Shown here piece after piece: positions 26,694 to 35,197 of a stretch of 64,000 nt of DNA. Numbering within the stretch: position 1 is the stretch's first letter; the number at the start of each line of letters is the position of its first letter. A program made the translations under genes and the position numbers. A model generated the notes under the pieces. That model did not search any database. It was not told the DNA's origin and was given only the letters and a program-made list of their open reading frames with translations. This DNA comes from Caulobacter mirabilis (GTDB lineage: Bacteria > Pseudomonadota > Alphaproteobacteria > Caulobacterales > Caulobacteraceae): assembly GCF_002749615.1 (NCBI RefSeq), contig NZ_CP024201.1, forward strand, positions 2,170,001 to 2,234,000. The letters run 5' to 3'.

Positions 26694-26744
26694 GGGCTCG
26701 GGGGCGGCGGGCTGGATAGCAACCCGTCGCCTTCAACGCCGTTC

Positions 26745-26837
26745 ATCCCGGCGAAGGCCGGGACCCAGTCGGGGGCTCGGCAATGTCGATAGTCCGCGAA
26801 GCCAAGGCTGGACCTGGGTCCCGGCCTTCGCCGGGAT
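26745..26837. repeat. REP-like inverted repeat (family A)
   Basis: A perfect 23-bp inverted repeat (26745-26767 and 26815-26837) has a 47-bp spacer. Each arm contains CCGGC-GAAG-GCCGG, itself a hairpin. It lies between the convergent tyrosinase and trpE genes and may terminate both. The same unit occurs at 40022-40116 and in decayed form at 18392-18493. Confidence 0.85.
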
Positions 26838-26876
26838 AGGCGGAAGGAGGCGAGAATCTCGCCGCTCCACTCTGTT

Positions 26877-28424
26877 CTACCCGAACCGCCAGGCCTCCTC
26901 GGCCGCGCGGCGCAGGGCGTTCGACTTGTGGATGGTCTCGTCGTATTCGGCGTCGGGATCGCTGTCGGCCACCAGGCCGCCGCCGGCCTGGACGTACAGG
27001 ACGCCGTCCTTGACGAGGCCGGTGCGCAGCACGATGCAGGTGTCGACCGAGCCGTCGGCGCCGAAATAGCCGACCGCGCCGGCGTAGCCGATGCCGCGCT
27101 TCTCGATCTCCAGCTCGTCGATGATCTCCATGGCCCGCACCTTGGGCGCGCCGGACACGGTGCCGGCGGGCAAGGCGGCCATCAGCACGTCGACCGGGTC
27201 CAGGCCCTCGGGGGCGTCGCCCTCGACGTTGGAGACGATGTGCATGACGTGGCTGTAGCGCTCGATGACGAAGCTCTCGGTCACCCGCACGGACGGCCCC
27301 TTGGACGCCGCCGCCGGCGCGTTGCGGCCGGCCTCGCGCAGGCGGGCGACGCGGCCGACGTCGTTGCGGCCCAGGTCCAGCAGCATCAGGTGCTCGGCCC
27401 GTTCCTTGGGATCGGCCAGCAGCTCCTGCTCCAGCGCCAGGTCCTGCTCAGGCGTGGCGCCGCGGGGACGGGTGCCGGCGATCGGGCGGATGGTGACCTT
27501 GCCGTCGCGCAGCCGCACCAGGATCTCCGGGCTGGAGCCGACCAGCTGGAAGTCGCCGAAGTCCAGATAGAACAGGAACGGAGAGGGGTTGGTCCGGCGC
27601 AGGGAGCGGTAGAGGGCGAAGGGGTCGCGCTCGAACGGCGTGCGGAAGCGGTGAGCGACCACGGCCTGGAAGATGTCGCCGGCGCCGATGTAGTCCTTGG
27701 CCTTCTCGACGACCGTCCGATAATCCTCGCGGCTCACCGGCGTGGTGAAGTCGATGGGCGAGGGGGCGCCGGCCTCGGGCGCGATCAGCGGTTGGCGGAG
27801 GTCGGCCAGCACCTCGCCCAGGCGCGCCTGGGCGGCGTCATAGGCCTCGCGCGCCGACACGCCGGGCGTCGGGCGCGCCGGCGTGACCATCAGGATTTCC
27901 TGGGCGATCGCGTCGAAGGCCACCACGACCGAGGGCAGGGTCATGATCGAATCCGGCAGGCCCAGGGCGTCCGGATTGACGTTCGGCAGCTGCTCGGCCA
28001 GCCGGATCATGTCGTAGCCGAGAGCGCCGTAGACCCCGGCGGCCGGCGGCGGCAACCCGGCCGGAAGCTCGATCCGTGAGGCGGCGACCAGGTCGCGCAG
28101 GCTCTCCAGCGCGCCGGCCTCCTGGCGCACGAAGTCGCCGCGGGCGATCGCATCGGCGCCGCGGGCGATCTCGGCGACGTCGCCACGGCAGCGCCAGACC
28201 AGGTCCGGCTTCATCGCCAGGAAGGAATAGCGGCCGCGCCAGGCGCCGCCCTCGACCGACTCGAACAGGAACGAGTAGGGCCGATCTCGGCCGATCTTGA
28301 GATAGGCCGAGACCGGCGTCTCCAGGTCGTCGATCAGCCGCGTCCAGACGACCTGGGGCCGGCCGGCGTCCCAGGCCGTCGCGAACGCTTCGAACGCGGG
28401 CTCGGGGGTCAGCCCCCCGGTCAC
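26877..28424 (-). CDS. trpE: Anthranilate synthase component I
   Basis: 515 aa. It converts chorismate and ammonia (from TrpG) to anthranilate. Chorismate-binding motifs are visible: SPEILVRLRDGKVTIRPIAGTRPRG, LDLGRNDVGRVARL, YSHVMHIVSNVEG, ALPAGTVSGAPKVRAMEIIDELE and LRTGLVKDGVLYVQAGGGLVADSDP. The N-terminal Trp-feedback region is present, with LFESVEGGAWRGRYSFLA in the place of the usual LLES motif. It overlaps the upstream ppiD-like gene by 4 bp, so trpE is expressed from the ppiD promoter, away from trpGDC. Confidence 0.97.
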   Translation of the reverse strand: MTGGLTPEPAFEAFATAWDAGRPQVVWTRLIDDLETPVSAYLKIGRDRPYSFLFESVEGGAWRGRYSFLAMKPDLVWRCRGDVAEIARGADAIARGDFVRQEAGALESLRDLVAASRIELPAGLPPPAAGVYGALGYDMIRLAEQLPNVNPDALGLPDSIMTLPSVVVAFDAIAQEILMVTPARPTPGVSAREAYDAAQARLGEVLADLRQPLIAPEAGAPSPIDFTTPVSREDYRTVVEKAKDYIGAGDIFQAVVAHRFRTPFERDPFALYRSLRRTNPSPFLFYLDFGDFQLVGSSPEILVRLRDGKVTIRPIAGTRPRGATPEQDLALEQELLADPKERAEHLMLLDLGRNDVGRVARLREAGRNAPAAASKGPSVRVTESFVIERYSHVMHIVSNVEGDAPEGLDPVDVLMAALPAGTVSGAPKVRAMEIIDELEIEKRGIGYAGAVGYFGADGSVDTCIVLRTGLVKDGVLYVQAGGGLVADSDPDAEYDETIHKSNALRRAAEEAWRFG

Positions 28425-30364
28425 TGGCCCTTGCCCGCGGCGGCGGGCGCCGCCTTGCCGTCGGCGGGACCGGCTTCGTCCGGCGCGATGCCGATCGACA
28501 TGCGGGCGTTGCGCAGGTTGGTCTCGGTCTTCAGGCGGGTGCGGGCGTAGCTGCGCGAAGCCTCGGCGATGTCGCCGAAAACCTGCTCGCTGAATTGACG
28601 CGACTGCTGGTTGGCGGCCATGGCCGTCATCTCGGCGCCGGCGGGGCGGATGGCGTCCACCCGGGCGACGGCGATGCCGAACTGCTGGCCGCGCGCGGTG
28701 AAGGCCTCGGCCTTCTTGGCGCCGAACGCCGCGCCGAGCAGTTCGCGGCCGAGGGCGGCGTGCTGGCTGGCCGTGGCGCGGCTCAGGCCGGCGACGCGCT
28801 GCACCTTGGCGCCGGCCGAGGCGGCCACGGCGTCGATCGACTCGCCCTTCTTGACGCGGGCGGCCAGTTCGTCGGCCTTGGCCTGCATCCGGTCGGCGGT
28901 CCGGCGCAGCATCAGAGCGCGGATCAGGTCCGGCTTGATGCTCTCCATCGGAGGCATGGCCGCCGGGATGACCCGGTCGACCCGGACGACGAAGTACTGG
29001 CCGTCGCCGGCTTCCTGGATGTCGCTCTCGACGCCCTGGGACTGTTCGAAGGCGGCCTTGAGAATGGGCTCGGGCAGCGGCGCGCGGCGGCGGTCCTGGG
29101 TCACGCCCTCGGCCGTCATCGGCGGCAGCGAGATGATCTTCAGCCCGGCCTTGGCCGCGGCCGTCGCCATGTCGGCGCCCTGGCCGTGCGCATCCTCATA
29201 GACCTTGGCGACGTCGGAGACCTTGGCCGCGGCGAGATCGGCGCGGACCTTGGCCTCGATGGCCGCGCGGTGATCCTCGAGGCGGGCCTCCTGGCCGGCG
29301 GACACCTTGGTCACCTTCAGAACGGCCAGGCCGAACTGGGCCTTGACCGGACCGCTCACACCGCCTTCCGGCAGCTGGAAGGCGGCCGCGGCGATGGCCG
29401 GGTCGAAGAAGGCGGTGCGGGGCTTGTCGTCGAAGCGCACCGGTTGGACGCCGAGGCGGCCGGCGACCTCGTTGGGGTTCTGTCCCTGGTTCAGCTGGGC
29501 GATGATCTGCTGGGCCTGGGCGGCGTCCTTGGCCGGAATCTGCAGCACGGAGCGCAGCTCCGGCTTGGACAGCGAGTCCTTCTGGAAGGCGAACTGCTTC
29601 TGGACGTCCGCCTCGGAGACGGTCACCTGGCCTTCGTAGTCCTGGCGCGACAGGGCCATGACGCTGATCGCCCGGAACTCGGGCAGGGTCAGGGCGGCCT
29701 TGTTCTCCTGCATGAAGGCCTTCAGCTCCGCGTCGGTCGGCTGCGGGATGGTCCCGACGCTCCGGGGATCGATCAGGAAGTAGGCCAGATCACGTTGTTC
29801 GAAGGCGAAGGCCCCGGCCAGGCCCGAATAGGCCCGCGGGGCGCGGAAGCCGGCCGCGACGGCGGCGATGAACTGGCGGCTGGCGATCTCGTCCTTCAGG
29901 CCGGTCTCGAAGACCTTCGGCGTCATGCCGGTCTCGGCCAGCGCCTGCTCGTAGCGGGCCCTGTCGAACTTACGGGTCACCGGATCGAAGAACCGCGGCT
30001 GCTCGGCCAGAAGCTCGGTCAGCATCTTGTCGCTGGCCCGGACGCCGACCTTCTCGAGAAGGGCCGCGAACGACTCCTGGGTGGCCATCTCGTCGAGCAC
30101 CCGGCGGTCGAGGCCTTCCTTCATCGCCAGCTCCGGCGTGATCGGCTGGCCGAAGCGTTGCTCCAGCTGCGTCCGGTAGTTGTCGTAGGCGCGCTTGAAC
30201 ATCGCCGGATCGACGTGCCGGCTTCCGGCGCGGATCACGTCGGTCTTGGCGCCGGCGCCCTGGAAGGCGTCGGGCAGGCCGACGATCGCGAACGAGATGA
30301 TGATCAGCCCCAGCAGGCCGAGCGCGAGCCAGGACTTGGCGAACTTGCGGAAGACGGAGAGCAT
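28421..30364 (-). CDS. ppiD: PpiD/SurA-type periplasmic peptidyl-prolyl isomerase
   Basis: 647 aa from ATG 30364 (MLSVFRKFAKSWLALGLLGL). A single N-terminal transmembrane anchor (residues 12-32) is followed by a SurA-like chaperone region and two parvulin-like segments (around 130-290 and 270-390). This is the PpiD domain plan, a membrane-anchored periplasmic folding factor for outer-membrane proteins. The parvulin motifs are degenerate, so isomerase activity may be weak, as reported for other PpiD proteins. It is divergent from tpiA and heads an operon with trpE. Confidence 0.88.
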   Translation of the reverse strand: MLSVFRKFAKSWLALGLLGLIIISFAIVGLPDAFQGAGAKTDVIRAGSRHVDPAMFKRAYDNYRTQLEQRFGQPITPELAMKEGLDRRVLDEMATQESFAALLEKVGVRASDKMLTELLAEQPRFFDPVTRKFDRARYEQALAETGMTPKVFETGLKDEIASRQFIAAVAAGFRAPRAYSGLAGAFAFEQRDLAYFLIDPRSVGTIPQPTDAELKAFMQENKAALTLPEFRAISVMALSRQDYEGQVTVSEADVQKQFAFQKDSLSKPELRSVLQIPAKDAAQAQQIIAQLNQGQNPNEVAGRLGVQPVRFDDKPRTAFFDPAIAAAAFQLPEGGVSGPVKAQFGLAVLKVTKVSAGQEARLEDHRAAIEAKVRADLAAAKVSDVAKVYEDAHGQGADMATAAAKAGLKIISLPPMTAEGVTQDRRRAPLPEPILKAAFEQSQGVESDIQEAGDGQYFVVRVDRVIPAAMPPMESIKPDLIRALMLRRTADRMQAKADELAARVKKGESIDAVAASAGAKVQRVAGLSRATASQHAALGRELLGAAFGAKKAEAFTARGQQFGIAVARVDAIRPAGAEMTAMAANQQSRQFSEQVFGDIAEASRSYARTRLKTETNLRNARMSIGIAPDEAGPADGKAAPAAAGKGQ

Positions 30365-30413
30365 GGAGTCGTCGGACCTTTGGACAGCATGCGGCGCAAG
30401 ACGCCGTTCACGC

Positions 30414-30443
30414 GGTATAGTGGACGCTGCGCGACCCTCGCAA
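30414..30443 (-). promoter_or_regulatory. Putative sigma-70-type promoter of ppiD-trpE
   Basis: Read on the minus strand: TTGCGA (30443-30438), an 18-bp spacer, then TATACC (30419-30414), about 50 bases upstream of the ppiD ATG. The match is reasonable but unproven. Confidence 0.4.
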
Positions 30444-30524
30444 GCCGCGAGGAAGCGACGTGACACGGCCGCGCGCTTCGATTAGGGCGCTCCTGAACGA
30501 AAATCACGCCAGGAGCCTCCATCC

Positions 30525-31274
30525 GTGTCAACGCCTCGCCCCCTGATCGCCGGAAACTGGAAGATGAACGGCGTCGAGGCGTCGCTCGACGAGGCCCGCG
30601 CCGTCGCGGCCGCCGTCGATTCCCACCCGCCGTCGGCTCGCGTGGCGATCTGCCCGCCGTCGACCCTGATCCACCGTCTGGCCGACGCTCTGGCCGGTTC
30701 GGGCGTCGAGGTCGGCGGCCAGGACTGTCGGGCCGAAGCCTCCGGCGCCTTCACCGGCGACGTGGCCGCCGAGATGCTGGCCGACGCCGGCGCCGGACTG
30801 GTGATCCTCGGGCATTCCGAGCGCCGCGCGGGCTACGGCGAGACCGATGCGGTGGTCGCCGCCAAGGTCGAGGCCGCCCTGCGGGCCGGGCTGGAGCCGA
30901 TCGTCTGCGTCGGCGAGACCCTGGCCGAGCGGGAGGCCGGCGACACCCTGGCGGTGGTGACGGGACAGGTGAGGGGCTCGCTGCCCGCCGCTCTGGCCGG
31001 CAAGGCCTTCTCCGTAGCCTATGAGCCGGTCTGGGCGATCGGCACCGGCCTGACCCCGACCCTGGAGCAGATCGAAGAGGTCCATGTCGCCGTCCGCGCG
31101 GCCCTGACCGAGATCTTCGGCGAGGACGGCGCCCGGGTTCCGATCCTCTACGGCGGTTCGGTGAAGCCCTCGAACGCCGCCGAGATCCTCAAGGCCCGCG
31201 ACGTCGGCGGCGCCCTGGTCGGGGGCGCCTCGCTGAAGGCGGCCGATTTCCTGGGCATCATCCAGGCGGCCTAA
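30525..31274 (+). CDS. tpiA: Triosephosphate isomerase
   Basis: 249 aa from GTG 30525, with AGGAG about 10 bases upstream. It interconverts DHAP and glyceraldehyde-3-phosphate. The active site is complete: Asn11 and Lys13 in AGNWKMNG, His in VILGHSERRAGYGE, Glu in VAYEPVWAIGTGLTP, and the phosphate-gripping loops ILYGGSVKPSNA and ALVGGASL. It is divergent from ppiD and followed by a family B REP unit. Confidence 0.97.
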   Translation: MSTPRPLIAGNWKMNGVEASLDEARAVAAAVDSHPPSARVAICPPSTLIHRLADALAGSGVEVGGQDCRAEASGAFTGDVAAEMLADAGAGLVILGHSERRAGYGETDAVVAAKVEAALRAGLEPIVCVGETLAEREAGDTLAVVTGQVRGSLPAALAGKAFSVAYEPVWAIGTGLTPTLEQIEEVHVAVRAALTEIFGEDGARVPILYGGSVKPSNAAEILKARDVGGALVGGASLKAADFLGIIQAA

Positions 31275-31285
31275 GGGACATCCCA

Positions 31286-31319
31286 GGGGACATGCTCCGC
31301 GAAGCGGTGCGTGTCCTCC
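31286..31319. repeat. REP-like palindromic repeat, family B, single copy
   Basis: GGGGACATGCTCCGCGAAGC followed by GGTGCGTGTCCTCC is one unit of the repeat found in inverted pair at 5024-5103. It can fold on itself (GGACA...TGTCC, with inner CCGC-GAA-GCGG). It starts about 11 bases after the tpiA stop and could act as its terminator. Confidence 0.75.
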
Positions 31320-31398
31320 GCGTCATCGCCGGCCTGTCGCCTCGCCACGGAACCGCCATGCTCGGCTGCGGTTGTTCGACGGTGACCGGAGGTTCGGC

Positions 31399-31752
31399 AT
31401 GAGGCGTGGGTGGAAGCTGGACCCCGTGGAGCGGGCGATGCTGCTGGCGGCCCTCCCGGCTGCCTATGGCGAGGTCGTCGCCGACCACGTCACCTGCAAG
31501 CCCGATCCCGAGCGAGACCTGCTGCCGACCTTCGGCGAGATCGTCGGCGTCGCCGATGACGGGGCGGGGGTGCAGGCGCTGGTGGTTCGGATCGGCGGAA
31601 CCACAGACCGGCCCGACGGCTCCACCTGGCACATCACCTGGTCTCTGGCCGAAGGTCGCGGCGCCAAGGAGAGCAACGCCGTCATCGCCGAGCGCGGCTG
31701 GCGTGAGATCGAGCCGCGCCGGGTGGCCCTGATACCGGCGGCCTGGGACTGA
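31399..31752 (+). CDS. Hypothetical protein, 117 aa
   Basis: Starts at ATG 31399 (MRRGWKLDPVERAMLLAALP); an earlier in-frame start at 31372 is possible. It is soluble, with ADHVTCKPDPERDLLPTFGE and two beta strands ending in STWHITWSLAEGRGAKESNA. The pattern of strands suggests a small alpha/beta fold, but I do not recognise the family. It stands between tpiA and an SRPBCC gene on the same strand. Confidence 0.65.
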   Translation: MRRGWKLDPVERAMLLAALPAAYGEVVADHVTCKPDPERDLLPTFGEIVGVADDGAGVQALVVRIGGTTDRPDGSTWHITWSLAEGRGAKESNAVIAERGWREIEPRRVALIPAAWD

Positions 31753-31840
31753 GGACGCAAAGGGCCGATACCGTCCGAAAGTCGCCAGACTGAGGAGGAC
31801 GTGTGGCCGATGATGGTCTCCCAACAAACGGAGAGCCGCC

Positions 31841-32233
31841 ATGGCCAGCATCCATATCGAACGGCTGATCGACCGCCCGGCTGAGGCGGTCTGGGACGCC
31901 ATCCGCGACGTCGGCGCCCTGCACGATCGCCTCGTGCCGGGCTTCGTGGTCGACACCCGGCTGGAGGACGAGGCCCGGGTGGTCACCTTCGCCAACGGCA
32001 TGGTCGCGCGGGAGCTGCTGATCGCTCTCGACGACGACCGCCGCCGCTTCGCCTACAGCGTCCTGTCGGAGCAGCTGGCGCATCACAACGCCACCAACGA
32101 GGTGTTCGAGGCCGGCCCCGGCCGCAGCCGCTTCGTCTGGAAGGCCGACGTCCTGCCCCACGCCGCCGCCGAGACGGTGCGCGGCATGATGGAGCAGGGC
32201 GCCGACGCCCTGAAGGCGGCGATGGAGCGTTAG
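31841..32233 (+). CDS. SRPBCC/START-like domain protein
   Basis: 130 aa. It starts ASIHIERLIDRPAEAVWDAI (the first strand and helix of the polyketide cyclase/START-like fold), followed by a curved antiparallel sheet (ARVVTFANGMVARELLIALD, RRFAYSV) and a long C-terminal helix (AETVRGMMEQGADALKAAME). Such proteins bind hydrophobic ligands in a central cavity. Ligand is unknown. It is convergent with the acyl-CoA dehydrogenase pair. Confidence 0.82.
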   Translation: MASIHIERLIDRPAEAVWDAIRDVGALHDRLVPGFVVDTRLEDEARVVTFANGMVARELLIALDDDRRRFAYSVLSEQLAHHNATNEVFEAGPGRSRFVWKADVLPHAAAETVRGMMEQGADALKAAMER

Positions 32234-32265
32234 GGCGGCGCGGCGGCTATCCCTCCGCTCGGCCG

Positions 32266-33522
32266 CTATCCCCGGCCGGACGTGGGGATGTCCTTGAACG
32301 GCACGTCCTTGTCCACGCGGATGTCGCCGGGCAGGCCCAGGACCCGTTCGGCGATGATGTTGCGCAGGATCTCGTCGGTGCCGCCCTCGACGCGGGTGGC
32401 GGGACTGCGCAGCAGCATCTGCTGGAAGCGGGCGCCGGCCGAGGCCCGGTCGGGTCCGCTCAGCACCCCGGCCTCGCCCTGCAGGTCCAGGGCGAACATG
32501 GCCAGCTCCTGCATGGTCGCGCCGGCGACCAGCTTGCCGATCGAGTTCTCCGGTCCCGGGGTCTCGCCTTTGGACAGGGCGGACATCGCCCGCATGCCGG
32601 TGTACTTCAGTCCGCTGGCCTTGACCGCGAACTGCGCCAGGCGCGAGCGGACCATGCGGTCGTCGATGGCCAGGCCATCCTCGGTCTGCAGGGTCATGCA
32701 GAAGTCGAACAGCTCCGGGAAACCGGTCGGCATGCCCGAGCCGATCGACAGCCGCTCGTTCATCAGGGTGGTCAGCGACACCTGCCAGCCCTGGCCGACG
32801 GCGCCCAGGCGCTGGGCGTCGGGAATACGGACATCGGTGAAATAGACCTCGTTGAAGCCCGACTGGCCGTTCGCCTGCTTGATCGGCCGCACCTCGATCC
32901 CCGGGCTCTTCATGTCGAGCCAGAACATCGTCAGGCCCTTGTGCTTGGCCACGGTCGGGTCGGTGCGGGTGATCAGGATGCCGTAGTCGCTGTGCTGGGC
33001 GCCGCTGGTCCAGATCTTCTGGCCGTTGACGATCCAGTCGCCCGAGCCGTCGCCGGCGGGGACCGCCGCCGTGCGCAGGCCGGCCAGGTCGGAGCCGCCG
33101 GCCGGTTCGCTGAACAGCTGGCACCAGATGTGCTCGCCCGCGGCCAGCGGCGGCAGCAGGCGGCGCTTCGTCGCCTCGTCGGCCCAGGCCATCACCGTCG
33201 GGCCGCACATGCCGTGGCCGATGATGAACAGGCCGGAGAGGGCGCCGTAGACGCCTTCCTCCTGGCCCCAGATCACCCGCTCGATCGGCGTGGCGCCGCG
33301 GCCGCCATAGTCCTTCGGCCAATGCAGGCAGGCCCAGCCGGCCTCGGCCTTCTTCTTCTGCCAGGCCTTGGAGGCGGCGATCGGGTCGACGCTCTTGAGG
33401 CCATTGTTGGCGAAGCCGCCCTGTTTGAGCTCGGCCTCGAGCGCCGTTGGGGCGTTGGCCTGTATCCAGGCGCGGGCCTGCACGCGGAAGGCGGCTTCCT
33501 CGGGAGTGTCGTCGAAGTTCAT
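32266..33522 (-). CDS. Acyl-CoA dehydrogenase, subunit A of an adjacent pair
   Basis: 418 aa. The N-terminal helical domain (FDDTPEEAAFRVQARAWIQA), the middle beta domain with CQLFSEPAGGSDLAGLRTAA, and a C-terminal domain ending RVEGGTDEILRNIIAERVLG are standard for FAD acyl-CoA dehydrogenases. The GGTDEI motif corresponds to the Y/GGT-x-EI segment that contacts FAD. It is 12 bases downstream of a second ACAD gene of different type. Adjacent pairs like this often form heterotetramers acting on steroid side chains or bulky acyl-CoAs; the substrate here is unknown. Confidence 0.9.
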   Translation of the reverse strand: MNFDDTPEEAAFRVQARAWIQANAPTALEAELKQGGFANNGLKSVDPIAASKAWQKKKAEAGWACLHWPKDYGGRGATPIERVIWGQEEGVYGALSGLFIIGHGMCGPTVMAWADEATKRRLLPPLAAGEHIWCQLFSEPAGGSDLAGLRTAAVPAGDGSGDWIVNGQKIWTSGAQHSDYGILITRTDPTVAKHKGLTMFWLDMKSPGIEVRPIKQANGQSGFNEVYFTDVRIPDAQRLGAVGQGWQVSLTTLMNERLSIGSGMPTGFPELFDFCMTLQTEDGLAIDDRMVRSRLAQFAVKASGLKYTGMRAMSALSKGETPGPENSIGKLVAGATMQELAMFALDLQGEAGVLSGPDRASAGARFQQMLLRSPATRVEGGTDEILRNIIAERVLGLPGDIRVDKDVPFKDIPTSGRG

Positions 33523-33534
33523 GATGTTCCTCCC

Positions 33535-34659
33535 TTAGGCCGCCACGGGCGCTTCGTTGCGCCGGCGCAGGCGGTCGATCAGCAGGTCCTCCCAGGTCGA
33601 CTGCGAGCCGATGGTCAGGGCCAGATTGTTGGACCGGCGATAGAACAGGTGACAGTCGAAGGCCCAGGTGAAGCCCATGCCGCCGTGGACCTGGATGTTG
33701 TTCTTGGCGCAGTGCTGATAGGCCTGTGTGGCCGAGACCCGCGCCGTGGCCGCCGCGACCGGCAGTTCGGCGGCCCCCGTCGAAAGCGCCCAGGCGCCGT
33801 AGTAGGCGTTTGAGCGGGCCAGGGTGGCGGCGACGTACATGTCGGCCAGGATGTGCTTCACGGCCTGGAAGCTGCCGATCGGACGACCAAAGGCCATGCG
33901 GTCCAAGGCGTAGTCTCGGCCCATCTCCAGCGCCCGATCCGCGCCGCCGACCTGTTCGAAGGCGATCAGGATGGCGGCCCGGTCCATGACCTCGGAGGCC
34001 AGCCGCCAGCCGTCGCCGGCCGCGCCCAGCCGCTCGGCGGGGGCGGCGTCGAAGGTCAGGGTCGCTTGGCCGCGGGTGGGGTCGATGCTGTCCTCGACCG
34101 TCCGGGTCACGCCCGCCCCGCGCAGGTCGACCAGCCACAGGGAAACCTTCCCGCCCTCGCGCGCGGCGACCACGGCGAGGCCCGCGATGTCGCCGTCGGC
34201 CACGGGGGTCTTGGTCCCGGTCAGCCTGCCGTTCGAGACGGTCGCCTTGACGCCGCCCTCTGTCGTGCGGCCAGCGCTCTCGGCCAGGGCGAAACAGCCG
34301 ATCGTCTCGCCGGACGCCAGGTTCGGCAGCCAGGCCTGTTTCTGCGCCTCCGTCCCGGCGAGCATCAGCGCCTCGGCGACCAGGTAGATGGACGAGACCG
34401 CCGGCACGGGCGCGACGGCCCGGCCCAGCTCCTCGGCGATCACGCACAGCTCCAGATGACCCAGGCCGACGCCGCCGTACGCCTCGGGAATGGCCGCGCC
34501 CAGAAAGCCCATCTCGCCCAGGCCTCTCCAGAGGTCGGAGTCGTAGGACTGGGCGCCTTCCAGCACGGCGCGGACGGCCGCCGGCGGACAGCGGTCGGCC
34601 AGGAACCTTCGCGCCTGGTCGCGCAGCTGCTTCTGCTCGTCGGAAAAGTCGAAGTTCAC
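33535..34659 (-). CDS. Acyl-CoA dehydrogenase, subunit B of an adjacent pair
   Basis: 374 aa. It has FSDEQKQLRDQARRFLADRC at the N-terminus, LGHLELCVIAEELGRAVAPVP near residue 65, and NNIQVHGGMGFTWAFDCHLFYRRS near the C-terminus, as in ACADs. Its middle domain departs from the usual TEP-x-AGSD FAD-binding text (FALAESAGRT instead). It may therefore be the non-FAD or regulatory subunit of a heteromeric enzyme with the downstream partner. It is the first gene of this two-gene operon. Confidence 0.88.
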   Translation of the reverse strand: MNFDFSDEQKQLRDQARRFLADRCPPAAVRAVLEGAQSYDSDLWRGLGEMGFLGAAIPEAYGGVGLGHLELCVIAEELGRAVAPVPAVSSIYLVAEALMLAGTEAQKQAWLPNLASGETIGCFALAESAGRTTEGGVKATVSNGRLTGTKTPVADGDIAGLAVVAAREGGKVSLWLVDLRGAGVTRTVEDSIDPTRGQATLTFDAAPAERLGAAGDGWRLASEVMDRAAILIAFEQVGGADRALEMGRDYALDRMAFGRPIGSFQAVKHILADMYVAATLARSNAYYGAWALSTGAAELPVAAATARVSATQAYQHCAKNNIQVHGGMGFTWAFDCHLFYRRSNNLALTIGSQSTWEDLLIDRLRRRNEAPVAA

Positions 34660-34801
34660 CCTGATGTCTCCCGTCGCCGGCGCGTATCCGCCGATCTTGG
34701 GGGGAGCTTGGATGCGTTCACCCGGGGTCAGCCAAGCGCCGTCTTTCCGTTTGCGTCATCCTCGGGTGGCGCGTTCGTCTCCGAAGGGCTAACTCCTCCG
34801 C

Positions 34802-35125
34802 ATGGCGAAGAAGCAAACCACCGAGTTCGAGATCCAGGTCGACGGCGAAGTCTACGTCTGGTGGCTGCAGCGCCAGCCCCGGTGGTCGAACGACAGCAAG
34901 GGCTGGGAAGGCATGGCGATCGCCGTGCGCCATCAGGAAGGCCAGCGCGAGGCGGTGATCGAGTTCCCGCCTGGCAAGCTGCCCGCCTACGGCGCGCTGC
35001 TGAAGGCCGCCAATATCGATCCCAAGGTCGTCGCGCGTTCCATCCAGTCCGCCATCGAGGCCGGCTGGGATCCCATGTCGCGCGGCAAGACGGTCAACAT
35101 CGTGGTGGACGCCAACGGGGAGTGA
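34802..35125 (+). CDS. Conserved-looking hypothetical protein, 107 aa
   Basis: It begins AKKQTTEFEIQVDGEVYVWW and continues with LQRQPRWSNDSKGWEGMAIA, then VIEFPPGKLPAYGALLKAAN and a C-terminal helix with a GKTVNIVVDANGE strand. It is small, soluble and Trp-rich. I do not recognise a named family. Divergent from the ACAD operon, with an SDR gene following at 35198. Confidence 0.7.
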   Translation: MAKKQTTEFEIQVDGEVYVWWLQRQPRWSNDSKGWEGMAIAVRHQEGQREAVIEFPPGKLPAYGALLKAANIDPKVVARSIQSAIEAGWDPMSRGKTVNIVVDANGE

Positions 35126-35197
35126 GCCGGCGGCTTGCCTGCCGCTAGGTCGCCGGCGTCAGATGCTCCCGACGAACAGGATCAGGGGAGACGGCGC

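Noticed and set aside
28595..30463. 622-aa plus-strand ORF opposite ppiD
   Set aside because: Leu/Gly/Asp-rich shadow frame; ppiD on the minus strand has an anchor helix and family domains.
30365..30524. trp attenuator or Trp-codon leader peptide upstream of trpE
   Set aside because: trpE follows ppiD with a 4-bp overlap and the ppiD upstream region has no Trp-rich leader ORF or alternating hairpins.
31682..34447. 921-aa minus-strand ORF across the acyl-CoA dehydrogenase pair
   Set aside because: Composition is Arg/Gly/Asp-rich without motifs, while two well-formed ACAD genes occupy another frame of the same strand.
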